A stretch of 64,000 bases of DNA from an uncultured Bacteroidales bacterium (lineage in GTDB: Bacteria > Bacteroidota > Bacteroidia > Bacteroidales > Muribaculaceae): NCBI GenBank assembly GCA_949123685.1, contig CASBHZ010000006.1:5171-69170 (forward strand), in the 5' to 3' direction. The notes under the pieces were generated by a model. That model did not search any database. It had not been told where the DNA came from and saw only the letters and a list, made by a program, of their open reading frames with translations. Below, piece by piece: positions 50,458-58,935 of the stretch (positions within the stretch are counted from its first letter, which is position 1; each line of letters opens with the position of its first letter). A program made the position numbers and the translations under genes.

Positions 50458-51540
50458 ATGACTGATTCAGGAACATATAAAACTTCTGGTAATACATCAA
50501 AATTTTCTTTTTGGAAGGTGTTGTTGCCGGTTTTCATTGGAATAGGAGTTGTTGTGCTTATGTTTGTGCATGATGCCGGGAAAGAGGATTTTGCGCAGAT
50601 ATGGAGTGGTATCCATTTCGATATGAGGGTTGTTGCCTGTATAGTCATCGGTTTCCTTTGCATGTTTGGACGGGATTTCGGTCTTACATGGCGATTTCGT
50701 GTATTGACAGACAGAAAGTTGAGTTGGAGGCAGGCATGGAAAGTGGATATGCTCTGTGAGTTTACAAATTGTATAACCCCGTCAGCTGTTGGGGGGAGTT
50801 CATTGGGCATGGTCTTCTTAAATTCACAAGGGATCGAAATCGGCAGGGCAACTACCCTGATGCTCACGACTCTATTTCTTGACGAGTTGTTTTTTGTTTT
50901 ATCATGTCCTCTTGTTGTGTTGTTCACGCCAGCTGCCGATATATTCACCTCTGAAGGCTCTTCGTTTTCACATGGTATAAAATACACATTCTGGGCAGTT
51001 TATTTTTTGATTGCTGTCTGGACTTTTATATTATTCGTGGGTATCATATGGAAACCTTTATGGATCCATAAGGTGCTTGACAAGGTTGCTGATTGGCGAT
51101 GGCTAAGAAAATGGTCATCCCAAATCAAAGGGTTGGGTGCAAATATGGTTGCTACATCTAAAGAGTTGCGGTCTAAGCCATTTGGTTTTTGGTTAGAGGT
51201 ATTTTATGGTACGGCACTTTCCTGGGTCTCACGTTATCTTGTGGTAAATGCCTTGTTTTTTGGTTTTATACCTGCTGACGATCAATATCAATGGGTAATT
51301 CTCGCACGTCAGTTCGTGATTTGGGTTGTTCTTATGGTGAGTCCTACGCCAGGGGGAGCCGGACTGAGTGAATGGCTCTTTTCCGAATATTATGGCGATA
51401 TAATAGGGACAGCAGGCATGGCATTGATCCTTGCTGTTTTCTGGCGACTGATAACATATTACCTTTATTTGCTGATTGGCGCTCTTTTAGTGCCGTCATG
51501 GCTCAATAATGCTATAAATAAAATTAAACAAAATAAGTGA
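50458..51540 (+). CDS. Flippase-like integral membrane protein (LPG-synthase TM/UPF0104 family)
   Basis: This protein of about 360 residues has eight spans and begins MTDSGTYKTSGNTSKFSFWK. An upstream GTG at 50425 would extend it. The core GRDFGLTWRFRVLTDRKLSW, FTNCITPSAVGGSSLGMVFL and SPTPGGAGLSEWLFSEYYGD contains the conserved PS.GG and PTPGG motifs of the lysylphosphatidylglycerol-synthase membrane region, without the catalytic domain. It lies between a glycosyltransferase gene and kdsB. A role in lipid or glycolipid translocation is inferred. Confidence 0.8.
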   Translation: MTDSGTYKTSGNTSKFSFWKVLLPVFIGIGVVVLMFVHDAGKEDFAQIWSGIHFDMRVVACIVIGFLCMFGRDFGLTWRFRVLTDRKLSWRQAWKVDMLCEFTNCITPSAVGGSSLGMVFLNSQGIEIGRATTLMLTTLFLDELFFVLSCPLVVLFTPAADIFTSEGSSFSHGIKYTFWAVYFLIAVWTFILFVGIIWKPLWIHKVLDKVADWRWLRKWSSQIKGLGANMVATSKELRSKPFGFWLEVFYGTALSWVSRYLVVNALFFGFIPADDQYQWVILARQFVIWVVLMVSPTPGGAGLSEWLFSEYYGDIIGTAGMALILAVFWRLITYYLYLLIGALLVPSWLNNAINKIKQNK

Positions 51541-51548
51541 TATATAAA

Positions 51549-52304
51549 ATGAAATACATAGTTATAATACCGGCACGATATGAATCTTCCCGTTTCCCAG
51601 GAAAACCCCTTGCGAAAATAGGTGGTGAAGAGATGATAATAAGGGTCTGCAGGCAAGTTAGCAAGACCGGTGTAGACGCAGTGGTAGCGACCGATGACAG
51701 CCGGATTTTCGACTGTGTAGAGGCTGCCGGTTTCAAGGCGGTTATGACCTCTGCATCGCATCGTAGCGGAACAGAACGGGTGGAGGAGGCTTATCGTCTT
51801 TTAGGTAGCGATGCGGATGTGGTCATTAATGTGCAAGGGGACGAGCCGTTCATACGTCCCGAACAGATTGAGAAACTTGTGGCAATATTTGAAAAATACC
51901 CGTATGCAAGAATTGGAACCCTTGCCATGCATTTTGATGCCCAGAAGGGATTTGATGCCCTTTTTGATCCAAACCTTGTGAAACTTGTTGTTTCCAATGA
52001 AATGGATGCCCTTTATTTTTCAAGAAGTATTATACCGTATGTAAGGAAAACAGATTGGAAGAATTGGCTGAAAGAAGCTGATTTCCATACGCATATAGGC
52101 ATATATGGATATAAGGCAGATACACTTTCTGAAATAGTTAAGTTGCCGGAGGCTCCTTTAGAAAAGGCAGAAAGTCTTGAGCAATTAAGATGGATTGCAA
52201 ACGGCTATGGGATAAAGGTGGGATTGACCGAGTTTTCCACTATCGGAATAGACACAGAAGCCGACCTTCAGGAAGCAGAAGCTATGCTTGCCAATATGCA
52301 GTGA
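51549..52304 (+). CDS. kdsB: CMP-KDO synthetase
   Basis: This 251-residue cytidylyltransferase activates KDO with CTP for lipid A assembly. The N-terminal VIIPARYESSRFPGKPLAKI (nucleotide-binding loop), VATDDSRIFD, SGTERVEEA, NVQGDEPFI and HIGIYGYKADTL match KdsB closely. The ATG at 51549 is preferred to one at 51537, which would overlap the previous stop and add four residues. kdsC, the preceding enzyme of the pathway, is at 7242. Confidence 0.95.
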   Translation: MKYIVIIPARYESSRFPGKPLAKIGGEEMIIRVCRQVSKTGVDAVVATDDSRIFDCVEAAGFKAVMTSASHRSGTERVEEAYRLLGSDADVVINVQGDEPFIRPEQIEKLVAIFEKYPYARIGTLAMHFDAQKGFDALFDPNLVKLVVSNEMDALYFSRSIIPYVRKTDWKNWLKEADFHTHIGIYGYKADTLSEIVKLPEAPLEKAESLEQLRWIANGYGIKVGLTEFSTIGIDTEADLQEAEAMLANMQ

Positions 52305-52332
52305 ATTTTTTAGACAGACACTTGTTGAAATC

Positions 52333-52363
52333 TTGATTTTTTAGCATAAATTTGCTAACTTTG
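52333..52363 (+). promoter_or_regulatory. Promoter of the PPi-phosphofructokinase gene
   Basis: TTG (52333-52335), a 20-bp spacer and TAACTTTG (52356-52363) match the consensus. The leader is about 80 nt. Confidence 0.6.
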
Positions 52364-52448
52364 CAATTGATAAGTAATCCTATTGAGCAAACTTGCTTGA
52401 TCTCTGATTATAATAATCGCAGAAAGGTAAAAACAAGATAAATACAAC

Positions 52449-54104
52449 ATGAAAAAAAGTGCACTCCAGCGAGTAAGGGCTGAGTACCAGCCAAAATTGC
52501 CCAAAGATCTTCAAGGTGACGTTAAAGTAAAGTTTGGTGAAGCAACAGAGTCTGTTGCCAATCAGGCAGAAATTAAGGAAAGGTTTCCCCATACATATGG
52601 AATGCCTATCGTGCAGTTTGAGCATAATGACAGCCCGGAGCGTGTAGAGGAGCCGTTTAATGTAGGTATTATTCTTTCCGGAGGTCAGGCTCCCGGTGGA
52701 CATAATGTAGTCAGCGGAATTTTTGATGGTCTTAAGAAACTCAACAAGGAGAATCGCCTTTATGGTTTCCTCATGGGTCCTGCAGGATTTATCAACCATC
52801 AGTACATGGAGCTGACAGCAGGTTATATAGCTGAATATCGCAACACTGGTGGTTTCGACATCATTGGTTCCGGACGTACCAAGCTTGAAACCCCTGAGCA
52901 GTTTGAATCAGGCCTTAAGATTCTAAAAGAGTTAAATATCAAGGCTCTTGTAATTATCGGAGGTGATGATTCAAACACTAATGCAGCAGTGTTGGCAGAA
53001 TATTACAAGAATATTGGTGCAAATGTTCAGGTGATAGGTGTTCCAAAGACTATTGACGGTGACCTTAAGAACGAATGGATTGAGACTTCTTTCGGTTTTG
53101 ACACTGCTTGCAAGGTTTATAGTGAAGTTATCGGTAATATCCAGCGTGACTGTAATTCTGCAAAGAAATATTATCACTTCATCAAGCTCATGGGGCGTTC
53201 AGCTTCCCATATCGCGCTTGAGTGTGCACTTGAAACTCAGCCTAATATCTGTCTTATTTCCGAGGAAGTTCTTGCAAAGCGCATGACACTCGATAATATC
53301 GTAAGCTACATATGTTACGTTATTGCTGAACGTGCTAAATTGGGTTGGAATTTCGGTACTGTCCTCATTCCTGAAGGGCTTATTGAGTTTATCCCCTCAA
53401 TGAAGACTCTTATTGCCGAGCTTAACGATGTTCTTGTTGAGTTCGCTGATGAACTTGAGTCGCTTGAAGAGAACGATAAGCTTGCAGCCATCCATCGTCA
53501 CCTTTCTCCCGCTAATGCGGATCTATATAAGATGCTTCCCAAAACGATCGCGCTCCAGCTCAGTCTCGATCGTGACAGCCATGGTAATGTTCAGGTTTCG
53601 CTTATTGAAACTGAAAGCCTCCTGAGTGAGATGGTTGCAAAGCGTCTTGCCGAGATGGCAGAGGATGGTCAATATAGCGGTAAGTTTGCTGCGCAGCACC
53701 ATTTCTTCGGTTATGAGGGACGTTGTGCCGATCCTACTAACTTTGATGCTGATTATACATATGCACTCGGTTACAATGCGGCAATGCTTATTAATTCCGG
53801 TCTTACAGGTTACATGTCGAGCGTGCGCAATCTGACAGACACTACCGAGAATTGGATATGCGGTGGTATTCCAATCACCATGATGATGAATATGGAACGC
53901 CGCAACGGAGAGATGAAGCCTGTTATCCAGAAGGCTCTTGTAAATCTTAACGGACGTCCTTACCTCAAGTTCGCATCAATGCGTGAGACACTTGCTCTCA
54001 ACACATTGTATCAGTATCCCGGTCCGATTCAGTATTTTGGTCCGGCAGAGATCTGCGACCGTCCGTCAATGACGCTGCTTCTTGAACATAACAAAGAAAT
54101 ATAA
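52449..54104 (+). CDS. pfp: PPi-dependent phosphofructokinase
   Basis: This 551-residue enzyme phosphorylates fructose-6-phosphate with pyrophosphate instead of ATP. It has IILSGGQAPGGHNVVSGIFD, IGGDDSNTNAAVLAEYY with the GGDD motif that favours PPi, VPKTIDGDLKNEWI containing the catalytic Asp, and FIKLMGRSASHIALECALE. The long C-terminal part matches the plant-like long PFP clade. It has its own promoter and ends at a strong terminator, so it is transcribed alone. It allows reversible, energy-saving glycolysis, as in other Bacteroidales. Confidence 0.92.
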   Translation: MKKSALQRVRAEYQPKLPKDLQGDVKVKFGEATESVANQAEIKERFPHTYGMPIVQFEHNDSPERVEEPFNVGIILSGGQAPGGHNVVSGIFDGLKKLNKENRLYGFLMGPAGFINHQYMELTAGYIAEYRNTGGFDIIGSGRTKLETPEQFESGLKILKELNIKALVIIGGDDSNTNAAVLAEYYKNIGANVQVIGVPKTIDGDLKNEWIETSFGFDTACKVYSEVIGNIQRDCNSAKKYYHFIKLMGRSASHIALECALETQPNICLISEEVLAKRMTLDNIVSYICYVIAERAKLGWNFGTVLIPEGLIEFIPSMKTLIAELNDVLVEFADELESLEENDKLAAIHRHLSPANADLYKMLPKTIALQLSLDRDSHGNVQVSLIETESLLSEMVAKRLAEMAEDGQYSGKFAAQHHFFGYEGRCADPTNFDADYTYALGYNAAMLINSGLTGYMSSVRNLTDTTENWICGGIPITMMMNMERRNGEMKPVIQKALVNLNGRPYLKFASMRETLALNTLYQYPGPIQYFGPAEICDRPSMTLLLEHNKEI

Positions 54105-54136
54105 TATTTCTCGGAAGTAGTAATTACGAAATAATA

Positions 54137-54178
54137 TGTCGGGGATCTTGCAATTAAACTATTGTAAGGTCTCCGACA
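54137..54178 (+). terminator. Terminator after the PPi-phosphofructokinase gene
   Basis: An 18-nt imperfect stem (54137-54154 with 54161-54178; TGTCGG/CCGACA at the base) is followed by TTGTTTTT. Confidence 0.8.
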
Positions 54179-54231
54179 TTGTTTTTATATAAGTGAAAAA
54201 GTTTAAGTTTGTTTAATCAAAATGCCTTAAT

Positions 54232-54735
54232 ATGAGATATTTCAAGATATTTTATATTGTTTCCATGATGGTTGTATTAGCCGGATGTGGAAAAAATAAG
54301 AATTACAGGAATCCGAGTGAGTTACAATGTTATGAGACAGTTTCCGATACTGTGAAAGTTGAATCTGGAACTAATGATGTTCGGAATGGCGATGCCGGTG
54401 CTGAAAATGCAGCTGTGGAGAATAAGGAGTCAGTCGTGTTGCATCAGATGGTGAGTAACGAAAAACCCAGTATAGTTGATTTCACAGCAAGCTGGTGTGG
54501 TCCTTGCCAGAGGATGAAACCGATTTTCTATAGTCTTGCAGATGATTTTAAAGATGAATATAATTTCATCTCTATAGATATTGATGAAAATCCTGAATTG
54601 GCAAATAAATATCAGGTGCAGGCTGTTCCGACTTTCGTTTTCCTTGATGCTGATGGCAATGAAGGGAATAGGATTACCGGCATGATTAGTAAGGAAGAGT
54701 TTCGGGATGAGCTTTTGCATCCGGTATGGTATTGA
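54232..54735 (+). CDS. Thioredoxin-like lipoprotein
   Basis: This 167-residue protein has a lipobox (MVVLAGCGKNK, Cys near 19), a linker rich in Asn/Glu, then a thioredoxin domain. The domain shows VDFTASWCGPCQRMKP (active WCGPC), ISIDIDENPELANKYQVQAVPTFVFL (cis-Pro) and the closing helix. The lipid anchor places it in the periplasm or at the outer membrane. It probably reduces or maintains thiols of exported proteins. A repeat-like TTAGAAACTGTT lies 6 bp after its stop. Confidence 0.88.
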   Translation: MRYFKIFYIVSMMVVLAGCGKNKNYRNPSELQCYETVSDTVKVESGTNDVRNGDAGAENAAVENKESVVLHQMVSNEKPSIVDFTASWCGPCQRMKPIFYSLADDFKDEYNFISIDIDENPELANKYQVQAVPTFVFLDADGNEGNRITGMISKEEFRDELLHPVWY

Positions 54736-54798
54736 AGTGATTAGAAACTGTTAAAAAATAATTTCATTGATTAGTCAAAAATCAATTAAAACTATATT

Positions 54799-56517
54799 AT
54801 GTCAACAATTACAACTAAAGTTTCCGCTTCAGCTGGCTCGCTTCGGGATTATAGCTGGGCACGATGGACGGCTCTTGGTCTTTTAGCGTTTGCGATGTTC
54901 TGTTCATACATATTTATGGACATCCTTTCACCTATTAAGGATCTTTTGCAGTCAACGCGAGGATGGGATTCCACTGCGTTTGGTACGATGCAGGGTTCGG
55001 AGACATTCTTGAATGTGTTTATCTTCTTTCTTATTTTTGCAGGTATTATCCTTGACAAGATGGGAGTCCGTTTCACGGCTGTGTTATCGGGTGGTGTCAT
55101 GCTTGTCGGCGCTGTTATCAATTGGTATGCATTGACTGATGCGTTCCTTGGCAGCAGTTTGGATCTTTGGTTCACAAATCACCTTAATTACATTCCCGGA
55201 TTCGATGAACTTGGGATCTCACCGTTCTATGAAGGCATGCCTGCTTCCGCGAAGTTCTCTGCTGTCGGATTCATGATTTTTGGGTGTGGAGTAGAGATGG
55301 CGGGCATTACTGTCAGCCGAGGCATCGTTAAGTGGTTCAAAGGGCGAGAGATGGCTCTTGCAATGGGTTCCGAGATGGCTCTTGCACGTCTTGGTGTGGC
55401 AACATGTATGATATTCTCTCCTGTGTTTGCTGAGCTTGGTGGCACTATAAGCGTTTCACGTTCTGTTGCATTCGGAGTTGTTCTCCTTATGATTGCCCTT
55501 ATCATGTTTATTGTCTATTTCTTTATGGATAAGAAACTTGACTCTCAGACCGGAGAGGCAGAAGAGAAGGATGATCCTTTTAAGATCAGCGATCTTGGCA
55601 AGATTCTTTCAAGTTGGGCATTCTGGTTGGTAGCACTTTTGTGTGTGCTTTATTATTCCGCTATTTTCCCTTTCCAGAAATATGCAGTCAATATGCTTCA
55701 GTGTAATCTTGCGTTCACTGATGTGGCACCGGATTCCTTCTGGGGTAGCGATGCGGTGAGCGTGTGGCAGTATATTGTTATGCTCATAGTTGCCTTTGCA
55801 TCTTTTGCGAGCAATTTCGGCAAGAATAAGATGGTGAGATCAATAATGCTTGTTGTAGCCATCGGCTGTCTTGTGCTATATTGCTGGATGGGCTATATGC
55901 GTCAGAGTGCCTCTGCGATTTTTGCCGTTTTCCCGCTTCTTGCTGTAGGTATCACTCCGATTCTTGGTAAATATGTAGATTATAAAGGTAAGGCGGCATC
56001 CATGCTTGTGCTGGGAGCGCTGTTGTTGATAGCTTGTCATTTGACGTTCGCTTTTGTCCTGCCAATGTTTAAGGATAGTCCTGTCGGCGGTGTTATTGTA
56101 GCATATCTTACAATCCTTGTTCTCGGAGCGTCGTTCTCTCTTGTGCCGGCATCTTTGTGGCCAAGCGTGCCAAAACTTGTTGATTCCAAAATTATAGGTT
56201 CGGCATATGCATTGATTTTCTGGATTCAGAATATCGGACTGTGGCTTTTCCCGATGCTTATAGGGAAAGTGCTTGATTCAACAAATCCTCAGATCACAGA
56301 GGCTTTGGCAAATGGAACCATGACAGAGGAAGTTGCATCCATAAGCTATAACTACACGGCTCCACTTGTGATGCTTGCATGCCTCGGAGTTGCTGCTCTT
56401 GTACTTGGACTTGTGCTTAAGGGTCTTGATGCTAAAAAACATCTTGGTCTTGAACTTCCGAATGTTCAAAACGTTGAAGAGGTAGAAAAATCAGAAGTCG
56501 AAGCTGTTGAGGCTTAG
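54799..56517 (+). CDS. Major facilitator superfamily transporter
   Basis: This 572-residue MFS protein has twelve spans and a longer central loop (GEAEEKDDPFKISDLG) between two halves. Helix patterns such as LDKMGVRFTAVLSGGVMLVG (motif A-like, near 85) and ITPILGKYVDYKGKAASMLV mark the two domains. A charged C-terminal tail rich in Glu follows. The substrate is unknown. The gene lies 63 bp after the thioredoxin lipoprotein gene and is followed after 28 bp by the Spi-like gene. Confidence 0.85.
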   Translation: MSTITTKVSASAGSLRDYSWARWTALGLLAFAMFCSYIFMDILSPIKDLLQSTRGWDSTAFGTMQGSETFLNVFIFFLIFAGIILDKMGVRFTAVLSGGVMLVGAVINWYALTDAFLGSSLDLWFTNHLNYIPGFDELGISPFYEGMPASAKFSAVGFMIFGCGVEMAGITVSRGIVKWFKGREMALAMGSEMALARLGVATCMIFSPVFAELGGTISVSRSVAFGVVLLMIALIMFIVYFFMDKKLDSQTGEAEEKDDPFKISDLGKILSSWAFWLVALLCVLYYSAIFPFQKYAVNMLQCNLAFTDVAPDSFWGSDAVSVWQYIVMLIVAFASFASNFGKNKMVRSIMLVVAIGCLVLYCWMGYMRQSASAIFAVFPLLAVGITPILGKYVDYKGKAASMLVLGALLLIACHLTFAFVLPMFKDSPVGGVIVAYLTILVLGASFSLVPASLWPSVPKLVDSKIIGSAYALIFWIQNIGLWLFPMLIGKVLDSTNPQITEALANGTMTEEVASISYNYTAPLVMLACLGVAALVLGLVLKGLDAKKHLGLELPNVQNVEEVEKSEVEAVEA

Positions 56518-56545
56518 CAGCTGTATGTTACTTACATAAGAAAAA

Positions 56546-57472
56546 TTGAAATTAAGAATTAAGATATGTGTTTTGGCTTGCATGGCAACTGGTGTTGTCA
56601 TGCAAGCTGAGACCGTTACCCGTAAAGAAGCTAATGCGCTTGCGCAAATGTTTTTCAATACGGCATACGGCGAGGTCACTGCGCCTCCGCAGATGGTATG
56701 GAACGGACGTCAGCTTACAACTGACAGGCTTTTTTCTCCCATTTATGTTTATAATTCTCCTAAGGGAGGATTCGTAATCATATCTGCTGAAAATAAAGCT
56801 TATCCAATACTCGGATATAGCACAAAAAAGAGATTCGAAAGGGATAAGCTTACAGATGACGAGAAGAGTATGCTTAAGAAATATGCCCGTGAAATAGAGG
56901 TTATAAGGTATGATTCTCGGATTCCTGTTAAAGCCTTTGAAGGATGGAAGAATATTAGGAATTATGTATATTCCATCCTTAATGAACCCTATAAGACTGA
57001 TGAATATCTTGCCCTGAGTGCAGAGCAAAAGGATAAGATAGAGTCAATTGACAGATTGGGGAATCAGATTTTTATGCCGCAGGCAACTGAATTTGATTTA
57101 TATAATCCGGATGATTATAGGGAAATAACATTGGATGATGTCATGGTAGAGGAGATACCTTTTGAGTTTTATGAAAGCTTTATAAGGGATATTGCCAAGG
57201 AGAACCTTGACCGACAGATAAGTTTCGATGAACTGATTGCTCCGTCAAAACCTGTTGTTAAAGCACTTGGAGGAGGGCATTTCCAAATACAATTTCCGGA
57301 GAATGTGCGCATGATGCGTGTTTATGCTATAGCTGGAATGCAGATGATGGAAAAGTATTATAGGGAGACATCCCTTATGAATCTTGATATGTCGGTTCTG
57401 GCTTCCGGATATTATGTGGCACTTGCTGTTGCAGACAGTGGGAAAGTTTATGGTTTTAAGCTTTACAGGTGA
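56546..57472 (+). CDS. Secreted protein with Spi-like N-terminal domain
   Basis: This 308-residue protein starts at TTG (56546); only this start keeps the signal peptide LRIKICVLACMATGVVMQA intact. The mature N-terminus (VTRKEANALAQMFFN, SPIYVYNSPKGGFVIISAENKAYPILGYS) resembles the Spi/propeptide domain that precedes C10 streptopain-type proteases. The expected Cys/His protease domain is absent. The C-terminus (VYAIAGMQMMEKYYRE, SVLASGYYVALAVADSGK) is reminiscent of a Por-type sorting domain. It could be a free inhibitor of a C10 protease; this is inference. Confidence 0.6.
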   Translation: MKLRIKICVLACMATGVVMQAETVTRKEANALAQMFFNTAYGEVTAPPQMVWNGRQLTTDRLFSPIYVYNSPKGGFVIISAENKAYPILGYSTKKRFERDKLTDDEKSMLKKYAREIEVIRYDSRIPVKAFEGWKNIRNYVYSILNEPYKTDEYLALSAEQKDKIESIDRLGNQIFMPQATEFDLYNPDDYREITLDDVMVEEIPFEFYESFIRDIAKENLDRQISFDELIAPSKPVVKALGGGHFQIQFPENVRMMRVYAIAGMQMMEKYYRETSLMNLDMSVLASGYYVALAVADSGKVYGFKLYR

Positions 57473-57474
57473 TT

Positions 57475-57738
57475 ATGTATAGTATTTTGAAAATGAAAGG
57501 CGTTGCATGGGGAGCGCTTGTCCTGATTGTCGTTTGGCTGGTTCTTGTTCTGAAGACACCGGCACCATGGTGGTGTTATATAGCCCCTTTCTTCGCATTT
57601 ATGATGGTATTCTGCCATCTTGCCGCCTTATATTTAAATAAAGTCAGCAATGTGGCGAGCAGGAAACTTGATTTGATTGCACTGATAATGGGGGTGCTAT
57701 CGATTATTGCCGTGATTGTTGTTGCCTTTATAGGGTAG
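57475..57738 (+). CDS. Small membrane protein
   Basis: This product of about 87 residues, starting MYSILKMKGVAWGALVLIVV, has three hydrophobic segments and a WWCYIAPFFAF turn. A GTG at 57469 would overlap the previous gene's stop. No family is recognised. It is 2 bp after the Spi-like gene and is followed by a terminator, so it ends the transcript. Confidence 0.6.
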   Translation: MYSILKMKGVAWGALVLIVVWLVLVLKTPAPWWCYIAPFFAFMMVFCHLAALYLNKVSNVASRKLDLIALIMGVLSIIAVIVVAFIG

Positions 57739-57774
57739 GGCAATAAAAACAACGATACGGCACTATAGATACAA

Positions 57775-57807
57775 AAAAGACTCGGGGATAAATCCTCGAG
57801 TCTTTTA
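57775..57807. terminator. Bidirectional terminator between the small membrane protein gene and mdh
   Basis: AAAAGACTCG and CGAGTCTTTT form the stem around a GGGATAAATCCT-like inner hairpin, with A and T tracts on either side. It lies between convergent genes. Confidence 0.75.
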
Positions 57808-57822
57808 TTTTTTAGACTTTAA

Positions 57823-58752
57823 TTAAGCGGGGAGGGCTGCGTTTGTTTTGTGAACAGCTTCCGCGCTCTTCTTGAAGAGTTCTTTCTCCTCGTCATTGAG
57901 TTCGAGTTCAAGGATTTTCTTGATACCGCCTTTGCCAAGAACGCAGGGAACGCCTATGCAAAGATCGCTCTCGCCATATTCGCCTTCAAGGAGTGCGGAG
58001 CAAGGAATGATAGCATCCTGATCATGGATGATTGCTTCTACAACCTCTGCAGTTGCAGCACCGGGTGCATACCATGCAGAAGTGCCGAGAAGTTTGGTGA
58101 GCGTTGCTCCACCTACCATTGTGTCGGCAGCAACCTTGTCGAGTTCTTCAGCTGAGAGGAAGTTTGTTACAGGGATACCGCGGAGTGTAGCAAAACGCTT
58201 CATCGGAATCATTGTAGTGTCACCGTGACCACCGATTACGAAACCTTCGATCTCGTTGGGGTTCGCGTTGAGAGCTTTGCTGAGGTAATATTTGAAGCGG
58301 CTGCTGTCAAGTGCACCACCCATGCCGATGATACGGTTCTTGGGAAGACCGGATACTTTATGGATGAGATATGTCATTGTGTCCATAGGGTTGGAAACAC
58401 ATACGATAACAGCATTGGGGCTGTGTGCGAGAACGCTTTCAGTTACCTGCTTAACGATGCCGGCATTAACACCGATAAGTTCTTCGCGAGTCATGCCCGG
58501 TTTACGTGGAATACCGGAAGTGATAACAACAACATCGCTGTCTTTTGTTGCTTCATAGTTGTTTGTCACGCCTGATATGCGTGTGTTCATGTCGAGAAGG
58601 TTTGCAGTCTGCATCATGTCCATGGCTTTTCCTTCAGAAACGCCCTCTTTGATGTCGATCATTACAACCTCGTCTGCGATCTCACGGAGAGCCATTACAT
58701 TGGCTGCTGTTGCGCCTACATTACCGGCGCCAACTACGGTTACTTTTGACAT
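57823..58752 (-). CDS. mdh: Malate dehydrogenase
   Basis: This 309-residue NAD-dependent enzyme is of the LDH-like MDH type. Its N-terminus has VTVVGAGNVGATAANV (NAD loop). The mobile loop has GIPRKPGMTREELI with substrate Arg residues, then VSNPMDTMTYL, GGALDSSRFKYYLSKAL and the catalytic VIGGHGDTTMIP (His). It converts malate to oxaloacetate in central carbon metabolism and in the reductive branch to succinate. It is transcribed alone from its own promoter. Confidence 0.95.
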   Translation of the reverse strand: MSKVTVVGAGNVGATAANVMALREIADEVVMIDIKEGVSEGKAMDMMQTANLLDMNTRISGVTNNYEATKDSDVVVITSGIPRKPGMTREELIGVNAGIVKQVTESVLAHSPNAVIVCVSNPMDTMTYLIHKVSGLPKNRIIGMGGALDSSRFKYYLSKALNANPNEIEGFVIGGHGDTTMIPMKRFATLRGIPVTNFLSAEELDKVAADTMVGGATLTKLLGTSAWYAPGAATAEVVEAIIHDQDAIIPCSALLEGEYGESDLCIGVPCVLGKGGIKKILELELNDEEKELFKKSAEAVHKTNAALPA

Positions 58753-58835
58753 ATTTGTCTGTATTTTATGAGATTAATACTGATATAGTTCTGCCATATG
58801 GATTATTCTCTTTCGAAGTGGAATCCATTTACTTA

Positions 58836-58866
58836 CAAAATTAGGGAAATAATTCCTTAATTCAAA
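58836..58866 (-). promoter_or_regulatory. Promoter of mdh
   Basis: On the minus strand TTTG (58866-58863), a 19-bp spacer and TAATTTTG (58843-58836) match the Bacteroidetes consensus. The leader is about 80 nt. Confidence 0.65.
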
Positions 58867-58935
58867 TCAAAATGACAAATATTTTTGTTTGGTGTTCTGT
58901 ATAAAATTGTATTGAAGAAATACAAATGCCTCTTC

